From Streptomyces sp. AJS327 (lineage in GTDB: Bacteria; Actinomycetota; Actinomycetes; Streptomycetales; Streptomycetaceae): DNA of 64,000 nt. A program made the translations under genes and the position numbers. Position 1 is the first letter of the stretch. Each line of letters opens with the position of its first letter. The DNA lies in the NCBI RefSeq assembly GCF_013450295.1, contig NZ_SKBR01000002.1:1388501-1452500 (forward strand), given 5' to 3'. The notes under the pieces are model-generated. The model was not told the origin of the DNA. It did not search any database and saw only the letters and a program-made list of their open reading frames with translations. Shown here in pieces: positions 18,300-28,208 of this stretch.

Positions 18300-19214
18300 A
18301 TGCGAGAAGCGGTACCCGACCCGCGGGGTCGGTCGGAGGAGGGCCCGTGGGGCCGGTCCGGGCGGAGCCCGCGAGGGTCCGGGGAGGAGGGAGCCGTCGC
18401 GCGCGACGGCGGAGCGGACGCGGACGGGGAGGAGGGCTTCCTGGACCGGCTCGCGGACCGGCTGGCGGGTCTGCCCACCGTCCGGGCGGTCGCGCTCGGC
18501 GGCTCCCGGGCGCGGGGCGAACACCGCGTGGACAGCGACTGGGACGTGGGCGTCTACTACCGGGGCGAGTTCGACCCGGAGGACCTGCGGGCGCTGGGGC
18601 TGCCCGGTGAGGTCTGCGAGGTGGGGGCGTGGGGCGGCGGGGTGTTCAACGGCGGCGCCTGGCTCACCGTCGAGGGGCGTCGGGTGGACGTCCACTACCG
18701 CGACCTGGACGTGGTGGAGCGGGAGGTGTCCGAGGCCGGGCACGGCAGGTTCCACTGGGAGCCGCTGATGTTCCACCTGGCGGGCATCCCCAGCTACCTG
18801 GTGGTGGCCGAACTCGCCCGCGCCCGCGTGCTGCGCGGGGAGCTGCCGCGACCGGAGTACCCGGCGGCGCTGCGGGCCAGCGCCCCCTCGTTCTGGCGCG
18901 GTACCGCCGAGCTGACGCTCAGCTACGCGCGCGCGAACCACGTTCCGCGCGCCGGGATGACCGAGGTCGCGGGCGCGCTGGCCACGGCGGCAGCGCAGAT
19001 CGGGCACGCGGTGCTCGCGGCGCGGGGGGAGTGGGTCACCAACGAGAAGCGACTGCTGGGCGCGGCCGGTCTGCGCGCGGTGGACGGGATCGTCGCGGGG
19101 CTCCGCGCGGACCCCGCGACGCTGGAGGGGGCGCTGGCCGAGGCGGAGGCCCTGTTCGCCGCCGTCCTCGCGGAGGTTCCCGGGGAGCAGCCGCCGGCGG
19201 ACACCCCGGGCTGA
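18300..19214 (+). CDS. Nucleotidyltransferase-domain protein
   Basis: 304 residues from ATG 18300 (GGAG six bases upstream). Residues 1-48 are a charged, Gly-rich extension. The nucleotidyltransferase core is GGSRARGEHRVDSDWDVGVYY, with metal-binding Asp80 and Asp82, as in minimal and antibiotic nucleotidyltransferases; the third Asp is likely in RRVDVHYRDLD. The C-terminal half is helical. Such proteins transfer a nucleotide to a small molecule or protein. No antitoxin-like partner is adjacent. Substrate unknown. Confidence 0.8.
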   Translation: MREAVPDPRGRSEEGPWGRSGRSPRGSGEEGAVARDGGADADGEEGFLDRLADRLAGLPTVRAVALGGSRARGEHRVDSDWDVGVYYRGEFDPEDLRALGLPGEVCEVGAWGGGVFNGGAWLTVEGRRVDVHYRDLDVVEREVSEAGHGRFHWEPLMFHLAGIPSYLVVAELARARVLRGELPRPEYPAALRASAPSFWRGTAELTLSYARANHVPRAGMTEVAGALATAAAQIGHAVLAARGEWVTNEKRLLGAAGLRAVDGIVAGLRADPATLEGALAEAEALFAAVLAEVPGEQPPADTPG

Positions 19215-19218
19215 CGCG

Positions 19219-19237
19219 CGGGCGCGGGGCGCGCCCG
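19219..19237 (+). terminator. Short GC hairpin after the nucleotidyltransferase gene
   Basis: Eight-bp arms CGGGCGCG and CGCGCCCG with a three-base loop, starting four bases after the stop codon. GC-rich hairpins without a T run are usual in Streptomyces. Confidence 0.4.
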
Positions 19238-19498
19238 GGGCGGGAGGGGATGCGGGGGTGGGAGGGAGGGGACGGGGAGGGGCGGCCCGTCCCGGCTCGG
19301 CGCGGAATGGCGGGTGGGCTCCTCCATGCGCCCCGGGGGCTCCGCCGGGGTGGTGGCCCGGGTGGGATGCGGGGTGCCGCCGGGGGTCTCCGTGGGGGTT
19401 TTCGCAGGTGGGAGAGGTGTGAGCGGTGCGTGCGCTTCCGCGCGCCCGCTGTGCCCCCGTAACCCGCTGACCTGCACATGACCCGTCATGCTGTTTAA

Positions 19499-19526
19499 TT
19501 GCACAGTCCTCGCAATAACAGATGAT
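19499..19526 (+). promoter_or_regulatory. Nur-type nickel operator and overlapping promoter of nikABCDE
   Basis: TTGCAC (19499-19504), five bases, then TCGCAA (19510-19515): this fits the Streptomyces Nur box TTGCaa-N5-ttGCAA with one changed base in each half. The left half can also serve as a -35 element (TTGCAC), followed after 16 bases by GATGAT (19521-19526) as the -10. A repressor bound here would cover the promoter. A further small inverted repeat, CATGAC-CC-GTCATG, lies at 19477-19490. In S. coelicolor Nur represses nikABCDE when nickel is plentiful; the same control is inferred here. Confidence 0.7.
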
Positions 19527-19544
19527 CTTCAGTAGGGGTGACGC

Positions 19545-21134
19545 ATGACGGCCCGGACCGTACGGACAACCATCGCGGTGACGCTGGTGGGCGCGGTGCT
19601 GGCGGGGGCGGCGGCGTGCTCCGCGCCCGCTGAGGAGAACGGCGGCGATCCGGACGCGGTGACCGTGGGCGTCGCGCAGGAGCCGGACACGCTCAGCCCG
19701 CTGCTCGGCTACGGCAGGGAGGGCAACTCCAAGATATTCGACGGCCTGCTCGCGCACGACGCCGAGATGCGGCTGCGGCCCGCGCTCGCCACCAAGCTTC
19801 CCGAGGTCAGCGACGGTGGCCGGACCTACACCTACACCCTCCGCGAGGGCGTCGAGTTCAGCGACGGCAAGCCCTTCACCGCCCGCGACGTCGTCTTCAC
19901 CTACCGGACGATCCTCGACAAGAAGACCAACAACGCCTCCAAGGGCGAGCTGGAGGCGCTGAAGAGCGTCCAGGCCCGGGGGGACCACACGGTCGTCTTC
20001 CGGCTGAAGTACCCCTACGCGCCCTTCGCCGAGCGCACCGTGCTGCCCATCGCCTCCCGCGCCGTCGCCGGGAAGCAGGACGTCAACTCCGGTGACTACA
20101 ACACCAAACCGGTCGGCACCGGCCCCTACACGCTCGCCGAGTGGCGGCGCGGCGAGAAGCTGACCTTCCGCGCCAACCCCCGCTACTGGGGCGGCGAACC
20201 GAAGGTGAGGCGGTTCACCGTCGCCGTCATCGAGGACGACGACGTCCGCGCCACCCGGCTGCGCTCCGGCGACCTGGACGGCGCGATCCTGCCGCCGAAC
20301 CTCGCCGCCACCTTCGAGAAGGACGACGACAAGCGCACCCACCGCGCCACCACCGCCGACTACCGCGCCGTCAGCCTGCCCACCGACGGCAGGGTCACCG
20401 GCGACACCGCGATCCGCCGCGCGCTGGACCTCGCCGTCGACCGGAAGGCCATGGTCAAGGGCATCCTCAGCGGGGCGGGGAAGGTCGCGCACGGCCCACT
20501 GCCCACCGACAGCCCCTGGTTCACCCGTGGCACCGAGCGCCCGCACGACCTGGCGAAGGCCCGGCGGATCCTCGACGCGGCGGGGTGGAAGAAGGGTGAG
20601 GACGGCATCCGGCGCAAGGACGGGCGGCGCGCCGCCTTCACCCTCTGGTACTTCTCCGGCGACAAGCTCCGGCAGGACCACGCCCTGGCCTACGCCTCCG
20701 ACGCCAAGAAGGCCGGGATCAAGGTCACCGTCGAGGCGGGCAGCCGGGAGAAGGTACAGCCCCGCCTGGAGAAGGAGGCCATGCTGATGGGCAACGGCTT
20801 CCCCGCCGACCCGGACTTCGACCTCTACCCCACGCTGCACTCCTCCCAGGCGCACCAGGGCTGGAACAACATGGCTGGGTACCGCAACGACGAGGTCGAC
20901 GAGCAGCTGGAACGGGCCCGCCGCAGCGGGGACAAGGCGGAGCGGGGGAAGGCGTACGACGCGGCCCAGCGGGCGCTCGCCAGGGACCCCGGCTACACCT
21001 TCCTCACTCACATCGACCACCTCTACGTCCTGCGGGATGACTGGAAGGACCTGACCACCCAGGTCGAGCCGCACGACCACGGAATCGGCGCCGGGCCCTG
21101 GTGGAACGTCCAGGACTGGCAGCCGTCGACGTGA
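19545..21134 (+). CDS. nikA: Nickel/peptide ABC transporter substrate-binding lipoprotein
   Basis: 529 residues, RBS AGGGG before the ATG. The N-terminus is a lipoprotein signal (helix VTLVGAVLAG then AAAC, lipid-modified Cys25). SBP_bac_5 family: VGVAQEPDTLSPLLGYGREGN, LREGVEFSDGKPFTARDVVFTY and the C-terminal DDWKDLTTQVEPHD. It binds nickel or a nickel complex outside the membrane and delivers it to NikBC. Nickel specificity is inferred from the Nur-type box directly upstream and the five-gene order; sequence alone would also allow a peptide transporter. Confidence 0.8.
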   Translation: MTARTVRTTIAVTLVGAVLAGAAACSAPAEENGGDPDAVTVGVAQEPDTLSPLLGYGREGNSKIFDGLLAHDAEMRLRPALATKLPEVSDGGRTYTYTLREGVEFSDGKPFTARDVVFTYRTILDKKTNNASKGELEALKSVQARGDHTVVFRLKYPYAPFAERTVLPIASRAVAGKQDVNSGDYNTKPVGTGPYTLAEWRRGEKLTFRANPRYWGGEPKVRRFTVAVIEDDDVRATRLRSGDLDGAILPPNLAATFEKDDDKRTHRATTADYRAVSLPTDGRVTGDTAIRRALDLAVDRKAMVKGILSGAGKVAHGPLPTDSPWFTRGTERPHDLAKARRILDAAGWKKGEDGIRRKDGRRAAFTLWYFSGDKLRQDHALAYASDAKKAGIKVTVEAGSREKVQPRLEKEAMLMGNGFPADPDFDLYPTLHSSQAHQGWNNMAGYRNDEVDEQLERARRSGDKAERGKAYDAAQRALARDPGYTFLTHIDHLYVLRDDWKDLTTQVEPHDHGIGAGPWWNVQDWQPST

Positions 21135-22159
21135 CCGGCGGCACCACGGCGCCCGTGGCGCGCGGCACCCGGCGGGCGCTGTGGGGCCCGATCGCCCGGC
21201 TCGCCGGACGGCGGCTGCTCGCCGCCGTCCCGGTGCTGGCCGCGGTCACCTTCGGGGTGTTCGCGGTGGCCGCCGCCTCACCCTTCGACCCCGTACAGCA
21301 GTACGCGGGCGGCGCCGCGCTCAACGCCTCCCCGCAGGCGCTGGAGGAGCTGCGCCAGAACCTCGGCGTGGACGGCCCGTTCTGGGAGCGCTGGTGGAAC
21401 TGGGTGACCGGGGCCCTCACCGGCGACCTCGGCGACTCGACCGCCCTGCGGCAGCCGGTGACCGGGGTGATCGGGGAGCGGCTCGGCTGGTCGGTGCTGC
21501 TGTGCGCGGTCGGCTTCGCGCTGGCCGTGCTGGGCGGAACGGTGCTGGGCGCGCTCGCGGCCCGACTGCGCGGCGGCCTCCTCGACCGCGCGGTCACCTC
21601 CGCCGCCTACACGCTCCAGGCCGCCCCGCCGTTCTGGCTGGGCCTGCTGGCGATCTGGCTGTTCGCCCTCCAGCTCGGGGTGCTCCCGGCCGGCGGGCTC
21701 ACCGGGACCGGCAGCGAGACCGTCGGCGCGGGGTCCGTGCTGACCCATCTGACGCTGCCCGCCCTGGTGCTGGCCGCCTCCCAGCTGCCCTGGTTCCTGC
21801 TGTACGTGCGGCAGAACGTCGGGGACGCGCTGGACGAGGACGCGGTGCGCGGCGCCCGCGCCCGCGGCCTGCGGGAGCGCACCGTGCTGTGGGGACACGC
21901 GCTCCGCTCCGGACTGCTGCCGGTGCTGACCCTCGTCGGCTCCCGGGTGCCCGAACTGATCACCGGGGCGCTGCTGGTCGAGACCGTGTTCAGCTGGCCC
22001 GGGATCGCCTCCGCCACCGTACGGGCCGCCACCGCCACCGACTTCCCGCTGCTGGCCGCGCTGACCACGCTCGCCGCGGTGGCGGTACTGGCCGGGAACC
22101 TGCTGTCCGACCTGCTCTACGGACTGGCCGACCCCCGGGTCTCACTGGAGGAGATGTGA
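21131..22159 (+). CDS. nikB: NikB-type ABC permease
   Basis: 342 residues from GTG 21131, which overlaps the nikA stop (GTGA); an earlier GTG at 21101 is in frame but would lie inside nikA. DppB/NikB family: about six membrane helices, the first at RRLLAAVPVLAAVTFGVFAVAAASPF, and the cytoplasmic EAA-like loop DEDAVRGARARGLRERTVLWGHALRSGLLPVLT that contacts the ATPases. Overlaps nikC by four bases. Confidence 0.85.
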   Translation: MTGGTTAPVARGTRRALWGPIARLAGRRLLAAVPVLAAVTFGVFAVAAASPFDPVQQYAGGAALNASPQALEELRQNLGVDGPFWERWWNWVTGALTGDLGDSTALRQPVTGVIGERLGWSVLLCAVGFALAVLGGTVLGALAARLRGGLLDRAVTSAAYTLQAAPPFWLGLLAIWLFALQLGVLPAGGLTGTGSETVGAGSVLTHLTLPALVLAASQLPWFLLYVRQNVGDALDEDAVRGARARGLRERTVLWGHALRSGLLPVLTLVGSRVPELITGALLVETVFSWPGIASATVRAATATDFPLLAALTTLAAVAVLAGNLLSDLLYGLADPRVSLEEM

Positions 22160-23091
22160 GCGCCACCGACCGCCCCGCGCCCGCCGGGGACACCCGCGCG
22201 GATGGCGCCTCGGCGCCCGCGACGGGCGGGTGGCGCGCTCAGCGGCGCCGCGCGGCCGACAGCGGCGCCCGCCGCGCGCTGCGCGCCGGAACCTCCTACG
22301 GGCTGGTCGGCGCCCTGGTGCTCGCCGTGCTCCTGGTGCCGCCGCTCTTCTCGCTGGACGAGCAGGCCGTCGACCTGGCCGCGCGGCTCCGGCCGCCGTC
22401 CTGGGAGCACCCTTTCGGCACCGACGACAAGGGCCGCGACATCCTGCTCCGCTGCGTCTACGGACTGCGGGTCTCGCTGCTGGTCGGTGTGGTGGCCGCG
22501 CTGGTGGCCACCGTCATCGGCACCGCCGTCGGGGCGGCGGCCGGAGCCGTGGGGGGCCGGACCGACCGGATCGTGATGCGCCTGGTCGACGTCTTCTCCT
22601 CGGTTCCCCACCTGCTGCTCGGCATCTTCATCGTGGCGATGTTCCGCCCCGGCGTCTGGCCGGTGGTGATCTCCGTCGGCCTCACCCACTGGCTGTCCAC
22701 CGCGCGGATCGTCCGGGCCGAGGTGCTGTCGCTGCGCTCCCGGCCCTTCGTCGACGCCGCGGTGTCCGGCGGCGCCTCACGCTGGCGGGTCGGGGTGCGG
22801 CACCTGCTGCCCGGGGTGCTGCCCCAGGCCGGACTGGCGGCGGTGCTGATGGTCCCGCACGCCGTCTGGCACGAGTCCGCCCTCTCCTTCCTCGGCCTGG
22901 GACTGCCCACCCACCGGGCCAGCCTCGGCACGATGATCGAGGACGCGCGCGGCACCCTGCTCGCCGGTGACTGGTGGCCCACCCTCTTCCCCGGTCTCCT
23001 CATCATCGTCCCCACCCTCGCCATCGCCGGTCTCGCCGGGGTCTGGCGGGAGCGGATCACCCCACGCCGACGGTCGGAGCTGATGCTGTGA
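22156..23091 (+). CDS. nikC: NikC-type ABC permease
   Basis: 311 residues from GTG 22156 (four-base overlap with nikB); the reading frame is open far upstream but only this part is hydrophobic and family-like. DppC/NikC features: HPFGTDDKGRDILLRCVYGLRVSLLVG after the first helix, and the EAA loop SRPFVDAAVSGGASRWRVGVRHLLPGVLPQ. Five to six membrane helices. Confidence 0.85.
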   Translation: MSATDRPAPAGDTRADGASAPATGGWRAQRRRAADSGARRALRAGTSYGLVGALVLAVLLVPPLFSLDEQAVDLAARLRPPSWEHPFGTDDKGRDILLRCVYGLRVSLLVGVVAALVATVIGTAVGAAAGAVGGRTDRIVMRLVDVFSSVPHLLLGIFIVAMFRPGVWPVVISVGLTHWLSTARIVRAEVLSLRSRPFVDAAVSGGASRWRVGVRHLLPGVLPQAGLAAVLMVPHAVWHESALSFLGLGLPTHRASLGTMIEDARGTLLAGDWWPTLFPGLLIIVPTLAIAGLAGVWRERITPRRRSELML

Positions 23092-24121
23092 GCACGTCCA
23101 CCACCAGGAGCGCCCCCACCGCGCCGGACGACACCCCCGCCGCCCCGGGAACCCCCCGCGCCCCCGGGGACGCCGTGCCGCTGCTGTCCGTCCGGGACCT
23201 GTCGGTGCGCTTCCGGCGGCGCGACGGCGCGCACATCGCCGCCGTCAGCGAGGTCTCCCTCACGCTGCGGCCCGGGGAGTGCCTGGCGCTGGTGGGGGAG
23301 AGCGGCTGCGGGAAGTCCGTCCTCGCCTCCGCGCTGCTCGGCCTGCTGCCCGCGAACGCCGAGACCCGTGGCTCGGCCCTGCTCGACGGCGGCCTCGACC
23401 TGCTGACCGCCGGGGAGCGGACACTCTCCCGCACGGTACGGGGCCGCCGCGTGGGGCTCGTCCCGCAGTCCCCGGCCGCCCACCTCACCCCGGTGCGCAC
23501 GGTGCGCTCCCAACTGGCCGAGACCGTACGGGAACTGGTCGGGCCACCGCGCGCCGATCTGGCCACCGCGACCGTGGCGGCGGCCGAGCGCGCCGCCTTC
23601 CCCGCCGACCACCTGGACCGCTACCCGCACGAGCTGTCCGGCGGGCTGGCGCAGCGCGCCGCCACCGCGCTCGCGCTGGTCGGTGAGGCGCCCCTGCTCA
23701 TCGCGGACGAGCCGACCACCGGCCTCGACCGCGAGCTGGCCGAACGCACGGTGGACGAGCTGCGCGGCCACACCGACGCGGGCCGGGGTCTGCTGATCAT
23801 CACCCACGACCTGGCCGCCGCCGAGCGGGTCGCCGACCGGATCGCGGTGATGTACGCCGGCCGGGTCGTCGAACTCGCCGACGCCGGGCCCTTCTTCGGG
23901 ACCCCGGGGCCCCGCCACCCGTACGCCGCCGGACTGCTCGACGCCCTGCCCGAGCGGGCCTTCACCGCCATCCCCGGGATGCCGCCGGAACTCGGGGACC
24001 TCCCCACCGGCTGCGCCTTCGCCGTCCGCTGCCGGTACGCCACCGACCGCTGCGCCGAACCGCCCGCCCCGCGCGACGGCCTCGCCTGCCACCACCCGCT
24101 GACCGGAGGGGAGACCCGGGA

Positions 24122-24125
<4 letters not shown>
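23088..24125 (+). CDS. nikD: NikD-type ABC ATP-binding protein
   Basis: 345 residues from GTG 23088, overlapping the nikC stop. Walker A GESGCGKS at 70-77, signature LSGGLAQR, Walker B LLIADEPT, H-loop ITHDL. The C-terminal extension with two Cys pairs (GCAFAVRCRYATDRC) is the oligopeptide/nickel transporter C-terminal domain found in DppD and NikD. Forms a heterodimer with NikE. Confidence 0.85.
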
Positions 24126-24820
<695 letters not shown>

Positions 24821-24924
24821 GCGCGCGGACGGTGGGCGCGCCCGCGCGGCACCCCGGTCGCGGCACCACGCACCGCCGCGCCGGAACCCCGCCGAGCCGA
24901 GTTCCGCCGGAGGTGGTGGCCGCC

Positions 24925-25359
24925 ATGACCGAACCGCACCACGGCGCGCACCGGGCGTCCGGAGCGCGCCGGGGGCCCCTGCGCTGGCTCCCGGAGCGCA
25001 CCGGCACGGAGCCGGTCACCGCGCTGAGCGCGCTGCGGCTGAGGCTGTTGCTCTCGGTCGTCTTCGTCCCGCTCTTCCTCGCCGGGACGGTGCTGTTCTG
25101 GTACGCGATGACGCAGGCCGGACCGCGGGACGTGCCCAGCCACGACTCTTGGCGCACCCTGATGTGGATCGGCGCGGGGATCACCGTCCTCGCGGTGGCC
25201 GATCTGGTGATCGTGGTACGGCGCCGCGCGACGGAGCGGCGCCGCGCCGCCGCCCGCGAACGGGCGGAACACCCCGACGCGGGCCGGGGAGGAGCGCCGG
25301 GCCCGGGGACCGGCTCAGGACCGGGGCCGGGCTCGAGCCCGGGAAGCACCGGACCGTAG
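24925..25359 (+). CDS. Small two-helix membrane protein (DUF6343-like)
   Basis: 144 residues from ATG 24925 (GGAGG 11 bases upstream; GTG 24916 is an alternative). RTGTEPVTALSALRLRLLLSVVF precedes a membrane helix at about 39-61, and a second helix spans about 79-98, followed by a basic segment and a Gly/Pro-rich tail. The N-terminal pattern resembles the DUF6343 group of short actinobacterial membrane proteins; this match is from memory. Function unknown. It is convergent with the M23 gene, 17 bases away. Confidence 0.65.
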   Translation: MTEPHHGAHRASGARRGPLRWLPERTGTEPVTALSALRLRLLLSVVFVPLFLAGTVLFWYAMTQAGPRDVPSHDSWRTLMWIGAGITVLAVADLVIVVRRRATERRRAAARERAEHPDAGRGGAPGPGTGSGPGPGSSPGSTGP

Positions 25360-25376
25360 CGTCCGGCGACCCGGGC

Positions 25377-26837
25377 TCAGATGCTGACGCCGCGCCCCCG
25401 CAGGTACGCGAGCGGGTTGATGTCGGTGCCGTACCCGGGGCCGGTGCGCACCTCGAAGTGCAGGTGCGGCCCAGTCGAGTTGCCGGTGGAGCCGGAGCGG
25501 CCGATGCGCTGCCCCGCGTCCACCGACTGACCGGAGCGCACCGAGATCGCGGACAGGTGCGCGTACTGGCTGTACTTGCCGTCGCTGTGCCGCAGCACCA
25601 CCTGGTAGCCGTAGGAGCCAGCCCAGCCCGCCGAGACGACCTTCGCCCGCGCGACGGCCTTGACGGTGGTCCCGGTGCCCACCGCGAAGTCGACGCCCGT
25701 GTGGTAGCCGGACGACCAGCTGGCGCCGCTGGCCCGGTAGGCGGTCGAGGGGCGCGCGTCGACCGGCGCGGCGGCCGAGGGCCCGCGCTGCGCCGCCTGG
25801 CGCTGCCGCTCCTTCTGCGCCGCCTGCTTCCGGGCGGCCTCGCGTCTGGCCTCCGCCTTCCGGGCGGCCTCCGCCTTCGCGGCCCGGGCCTCCCTGGCCT
25901 GCTTGGCCCGCTTCGCCTCCCGCGCCTCCTCGGCGGCCCGCGCCGCGCGCTCCTCGCGGGCCTCCCGTTTCGCGGCCGCGGTCCGCTCCTCGGCCTGGGC
26001 GGCCTTCTCCTTCGTGGCCTGCCGGGTGTCCGGGCCACTCCGCTCGGCCCGCTCGTCGGAGCCCTGGCCGCCGGAGGTCCGTCCGGAGGGCGGCGCCGCC
26101 CGCTCGGGGCTCCCGGCGAGCCGTAAGCGCTGGCCGGGCAGGATCAGGTCGGGGTCCTCGCCGACGGTGGCGCGGTTGCGCTCGTAGAGCCCCTTCCAGC
26201 CACCCGCGGCGTTCTTCTCGTCGGCTATGGACGACAGCGAGTCACCGCTGACCACCTCGTAGGTGGTGGGCTTCTTCTCCCGTTCGGCGCGGGCGCGTTG
26301 GGCCCGTTCGCTGGCCTTCCCGCCCTCGCCGCCGCTCTCGGCCCGGTCCGCGGCACCGTCCTTCTCCGGTGTGGAACGGCCCTCGGCCGCCGGGGTCTCG
26401 CCGCCGGAGCGTTCGGCGGACGCGGGGGCGGCCGCCCGGAGCTGTCCTGGCTCGGCGGAGTCCCGGGTCAGGCCGGCGGAGGAGCCACAGGTGGGCCAGG
26501 CGCCGGGCCCCTGGCCCTTGAGCACCTTCTCCGCCACCGCGATCTGCTCGGACTTGCTGGCCAGGTCGGCGCGCGGGGCGTACGCCGTTCCGCCGTACTC
26601 CTCCCAGGTGCTCTGGGTGAACTGGAGACCGCCGAAGTACCCGTTGCCGGTGTTGATGTTCCAGGTGTTGCTGCTCTCGCAGTCGGCCACCTTGTCCCAG
26701 GTGTCCTGCGGGGCCGCCTGCGCCAGCTGCGCGCCCACGAGCGGGATGGCGAGCCCCGCGCCTCCGGCGGTGAGCCTCAGGGAGACGCGGGTGACGGAAC
26801 TCGGCCGGTGGCGACGGTGCCGCCCACGAGCGGACAT
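25377..26837 (-). CDS. Secreted Rpf-LysM-M23 cell-wall hydrolase
   Basis: 486 residues. Signal peptide at about 1-42 ending AQAAP. Residues 43-115 are a resuscitation-promoting-factor/transglycosylase domain (DTWDKVADCESSNTWNINTG, catalytic Glu in DCESS). A LysM peptidoglycan-binding motif is near 195-240 (YEVVSGDSLSSIADEKN). An Ala/Arg/Glu-rich coiled coil spans about 265-345. The C-terminal M23 endopeptidase has HTGVDFAVGTGT and HLHFEVRTG (Zn ligands). It should cut both glycan strands and peptide cross-links during growth or spore germination. S. coelicolor RpfD has, as I recall, the same domain order. Confidence 0.9.
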   Translation of the reverse strand: MSARGRHRRHRPSSVTRVSLRLTAGGAGLAIPLVGAQLAQAAPQDTWDKVADCESSNTWNINTGNGYFGGLQFTQSTWEEYGGTAYAPRADLASKSEQIAVAEKVLKGQGPGAWPTCGSSAGLTRDSAEPGQLRAAAPASAERSGGETPAAEGRSTPEKDGAADRAESGGEGGKASERAQRARAEREKKPTTYEVVSGDSLSSIADEKNAAGGWKGLYERNRATVGEDPDLILPGQRLRLAGSPERAAPPSGRTSGGQGSDERAERSGPDTRQATKEKAAQAEERTAAAKREAREERAARAAEEAREAKRAKQAREARAAKAEAARKAEARREAARKQAAQKERQRQAAQRGPSAAAPVDARPSTAYRASGASWSSGYHTGVDFAVGTGTTVKAVARAKVVSAGWAGSYGYQVVLRHSDGKYSQYAHLSAISVRSGQSVDAGQRIGRSGSTGNSTGPHLHFEVRTGPGYGTDINPLAYLRGRGVSI

Positions 26838-26917
26838 GCCGGTCCTCCCTGTCTATTCGGCTAATTCGGCGCCCAGCGCCGGGAGTTGCCCGGTGACGGG
26901 AGTCTTCGGGCGCGCCC

Positions 26918-26946
26918 ACCTTAGAGCGGTACGAACACGGTCACAA
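26918..26946 (-). promoter_or_regulatory. Promoter of the Rpf-M23 gene
   Basis: On the minus strand TTGTGA (26941-26946), a 17-base spacer and TAAGGT (26918-26923). This predicts a leader of about 75 bases before the ATG at 26837. The leader is too short for a complete ydaO (c-di-AMP) riboswitch of the rpfA type. Confidence 0.55.
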
Positions 26947-26950
26947 GAGT

Positions 26951-27787
26951 TCACAGACCGATCCCGTGCTCCCGCGCACGGCGGTGCGCCGCCCGGTCGG
27001 CCACCTCCGCGTCCCCGTACACCTCGCAGATGAGCCGTCCGGTCCGGGAGAGGTTGTGCTCCAGCTCGAAGAGGCTCAGCTCCTCGCCGTCGGCGAGGAG
27101 GAAGGCGTGCTGGTAGAGCGCGCACCACACGTGGAGTTCCCGTGCCGGACCGTGTGGCCTGGGCACATGCAGGATGTCGTGGCCCCGCGCCCCGGTCAGC
27201 CGGGCCAGCACCTCCTCGCCGGGCCGGTCGGGGTTCTCGGCCCGCCGCAGTAACCTGCGGGCGTGGTCGGGGGAGTTCCGCCCGTCGTAGTGGCGTTCCT
27301 CCATGGCGCCGGCCTCGGTCGCCAGGTACTCGGGGGGAAGTGTTCCGTGGGCGCCGGGTTCACTCGCGGGCGCGCGCGACCGACGGGGTGCTCCGGGGGA
27401 CGCCCCCGGCGCGCCCAGCGTGCCCCCCGGCGGGCCACCGGCCATCCGCCGGTGCACCCGCTCCTCGGCGCGCAGCAGTTGGGGTTCGCTCGGGTAGATC
27501 TCGCACAGCTGCCGCGGCTCCCGGCGGGCCACCTCCGGGGCGTCGTAGCGCAGCTCCCAGAGCGCGAGCGCGGAGCCGTCGGCGAGCAGGAAGGTGTGCC
27601 GGTAGCTGCTGCACCGCAGTTCGGGCGGCGGGTTCGACTGGTGACGGCGGCCCCGGAGCTCGGTGTGGCAGAGCACGGTGCGGCTCAGCCGGGCGAGGGT
27701 GTGGTCCGGGACGTCGAAGGGGTTCTGGCACCGGGTGAGCAGTTCCGCCAACTGCTGGGCCGGTGTTGGACGTGCGCCTGTGCCCAT
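26951..27787 (-). CDS. DUF6227-family protein
   Basis: 278 residues from ATG 27787 with GGAGGG upstream. It is an internal duplication: half one has LLTRCQNPFDVPDHTLARL and YRHTFLLADGSALALWELRY; half two has LLRRAENPDRPGEEVLARL and YQHAFLLADGEELSLFELEH. The halves are joined by a Gly/Pro/Ser-rich linker. This two-repeat pattern matches the Streptomyces DUF6227 family as I remember it. Cytosolic, function unknown. The frame runs on upstream to 28402, but that part overlaps the methyltransferase gene and is out of family. Confidence 0.75.
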   Translation of the reverse strand: MGTGARPTPAQQLAELLTRCQNPFDVPDHTLARLSRTVLCHTELRGRRHQSNPPPELRCSSYRHTFLLADGSALALWELRYDAPEVARREPRQLCEIYPSEPQLLRAEERVHRRMAGGPPGGTLGAPGASPGAPRRSRAPASEPGAHGTLPPEYLATEAGAMEERHYDGRNSPDHARRLLRRAENPDRPGEEVLARLTGARGHDILHVPRPHGPARELHVWCALYQHAFLLADGEELSLFELEHNLSRTGRLICEVYGDAEVADRAAHRRAREHGIGL

Positions 27788-28208
27788 CGCGGATCCCTCC
27801 CGGACGTGCTCTGGCCGACAGCGCCCCCCGCGACCCTCTACCGTAGCCTCCCGGCCGCGTTCTGGGCCGAGTTGGCCGAATTCCGCCCCCGTGGCTGGCG
27901 CTGCCTGGCGGATATCCGGCCGCCCGTACGGGAGTTGACCGCTAGGAGCCTCCCAGCCCCATTCGCGTCGCGTCACCCCGCACACCGGACCCCCGCACGG
28001 GGCTACCGCCGAACTACGGGGAAACGGGCGCGAGTTCGGGGCGCCCGGGACGGGAAGGCTGTCCCGGGGGCGGGTGGACCGCCGTGGCCGGTCTGTGGGG
28101 GGCCGCGCCCGCGGGCCGGGGCGGGGCGCGACCTTGTGGGGGGCCGTGTCCCGGCCCCGCGCCCCCCGTCCCCCGGGGGCCCTCCCGGCCACCGGGCGTC
28201 GCCCGCGG
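27788..28208. other. 421-bp intergenic region, extremely GC-rich
   Basis: Between the stop of the second DUF574 gene and the start of the DUF6227 gene, both on the minus strand. No gene seen. GGGGCGCG (28123-28130) and CGCGCCCC (28158-28165) can pair and may end transcription of the methyltransferase gene. Confidence 0.35.

Noticed and set aside
18300..19214. Nucleotidyltransferase as a MenT/AbiEii-type toxin
   Set aside because: No adjacent antitoxin-like gene is present, and the protein has a long charged extension more like stand-alone nucleotidyltransferases.
18264..21080. 938-codon minus-strand frame across nucleotidyltransferase and nikA
   Set aside because: Crosses two real genes and their promoter region; translation is Val/Gly/Arg repeats with no fold.
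24925..25359. Small membrane gene as a sixth component of the nickel importer
   Set aside because: It starts about 100 bases after nikE without overlap, unlike the tightly overlapping nik genes, and resembles a widespread stand-alone membrane family.
26838..26950. ydaO-type c-di-AMP riboswitch before the Rpf-M23 gene
   Set aside because: Known for rpfA, but the leader predicted here is only about 75 bases and the conserved ydaO core sequences were not seen.
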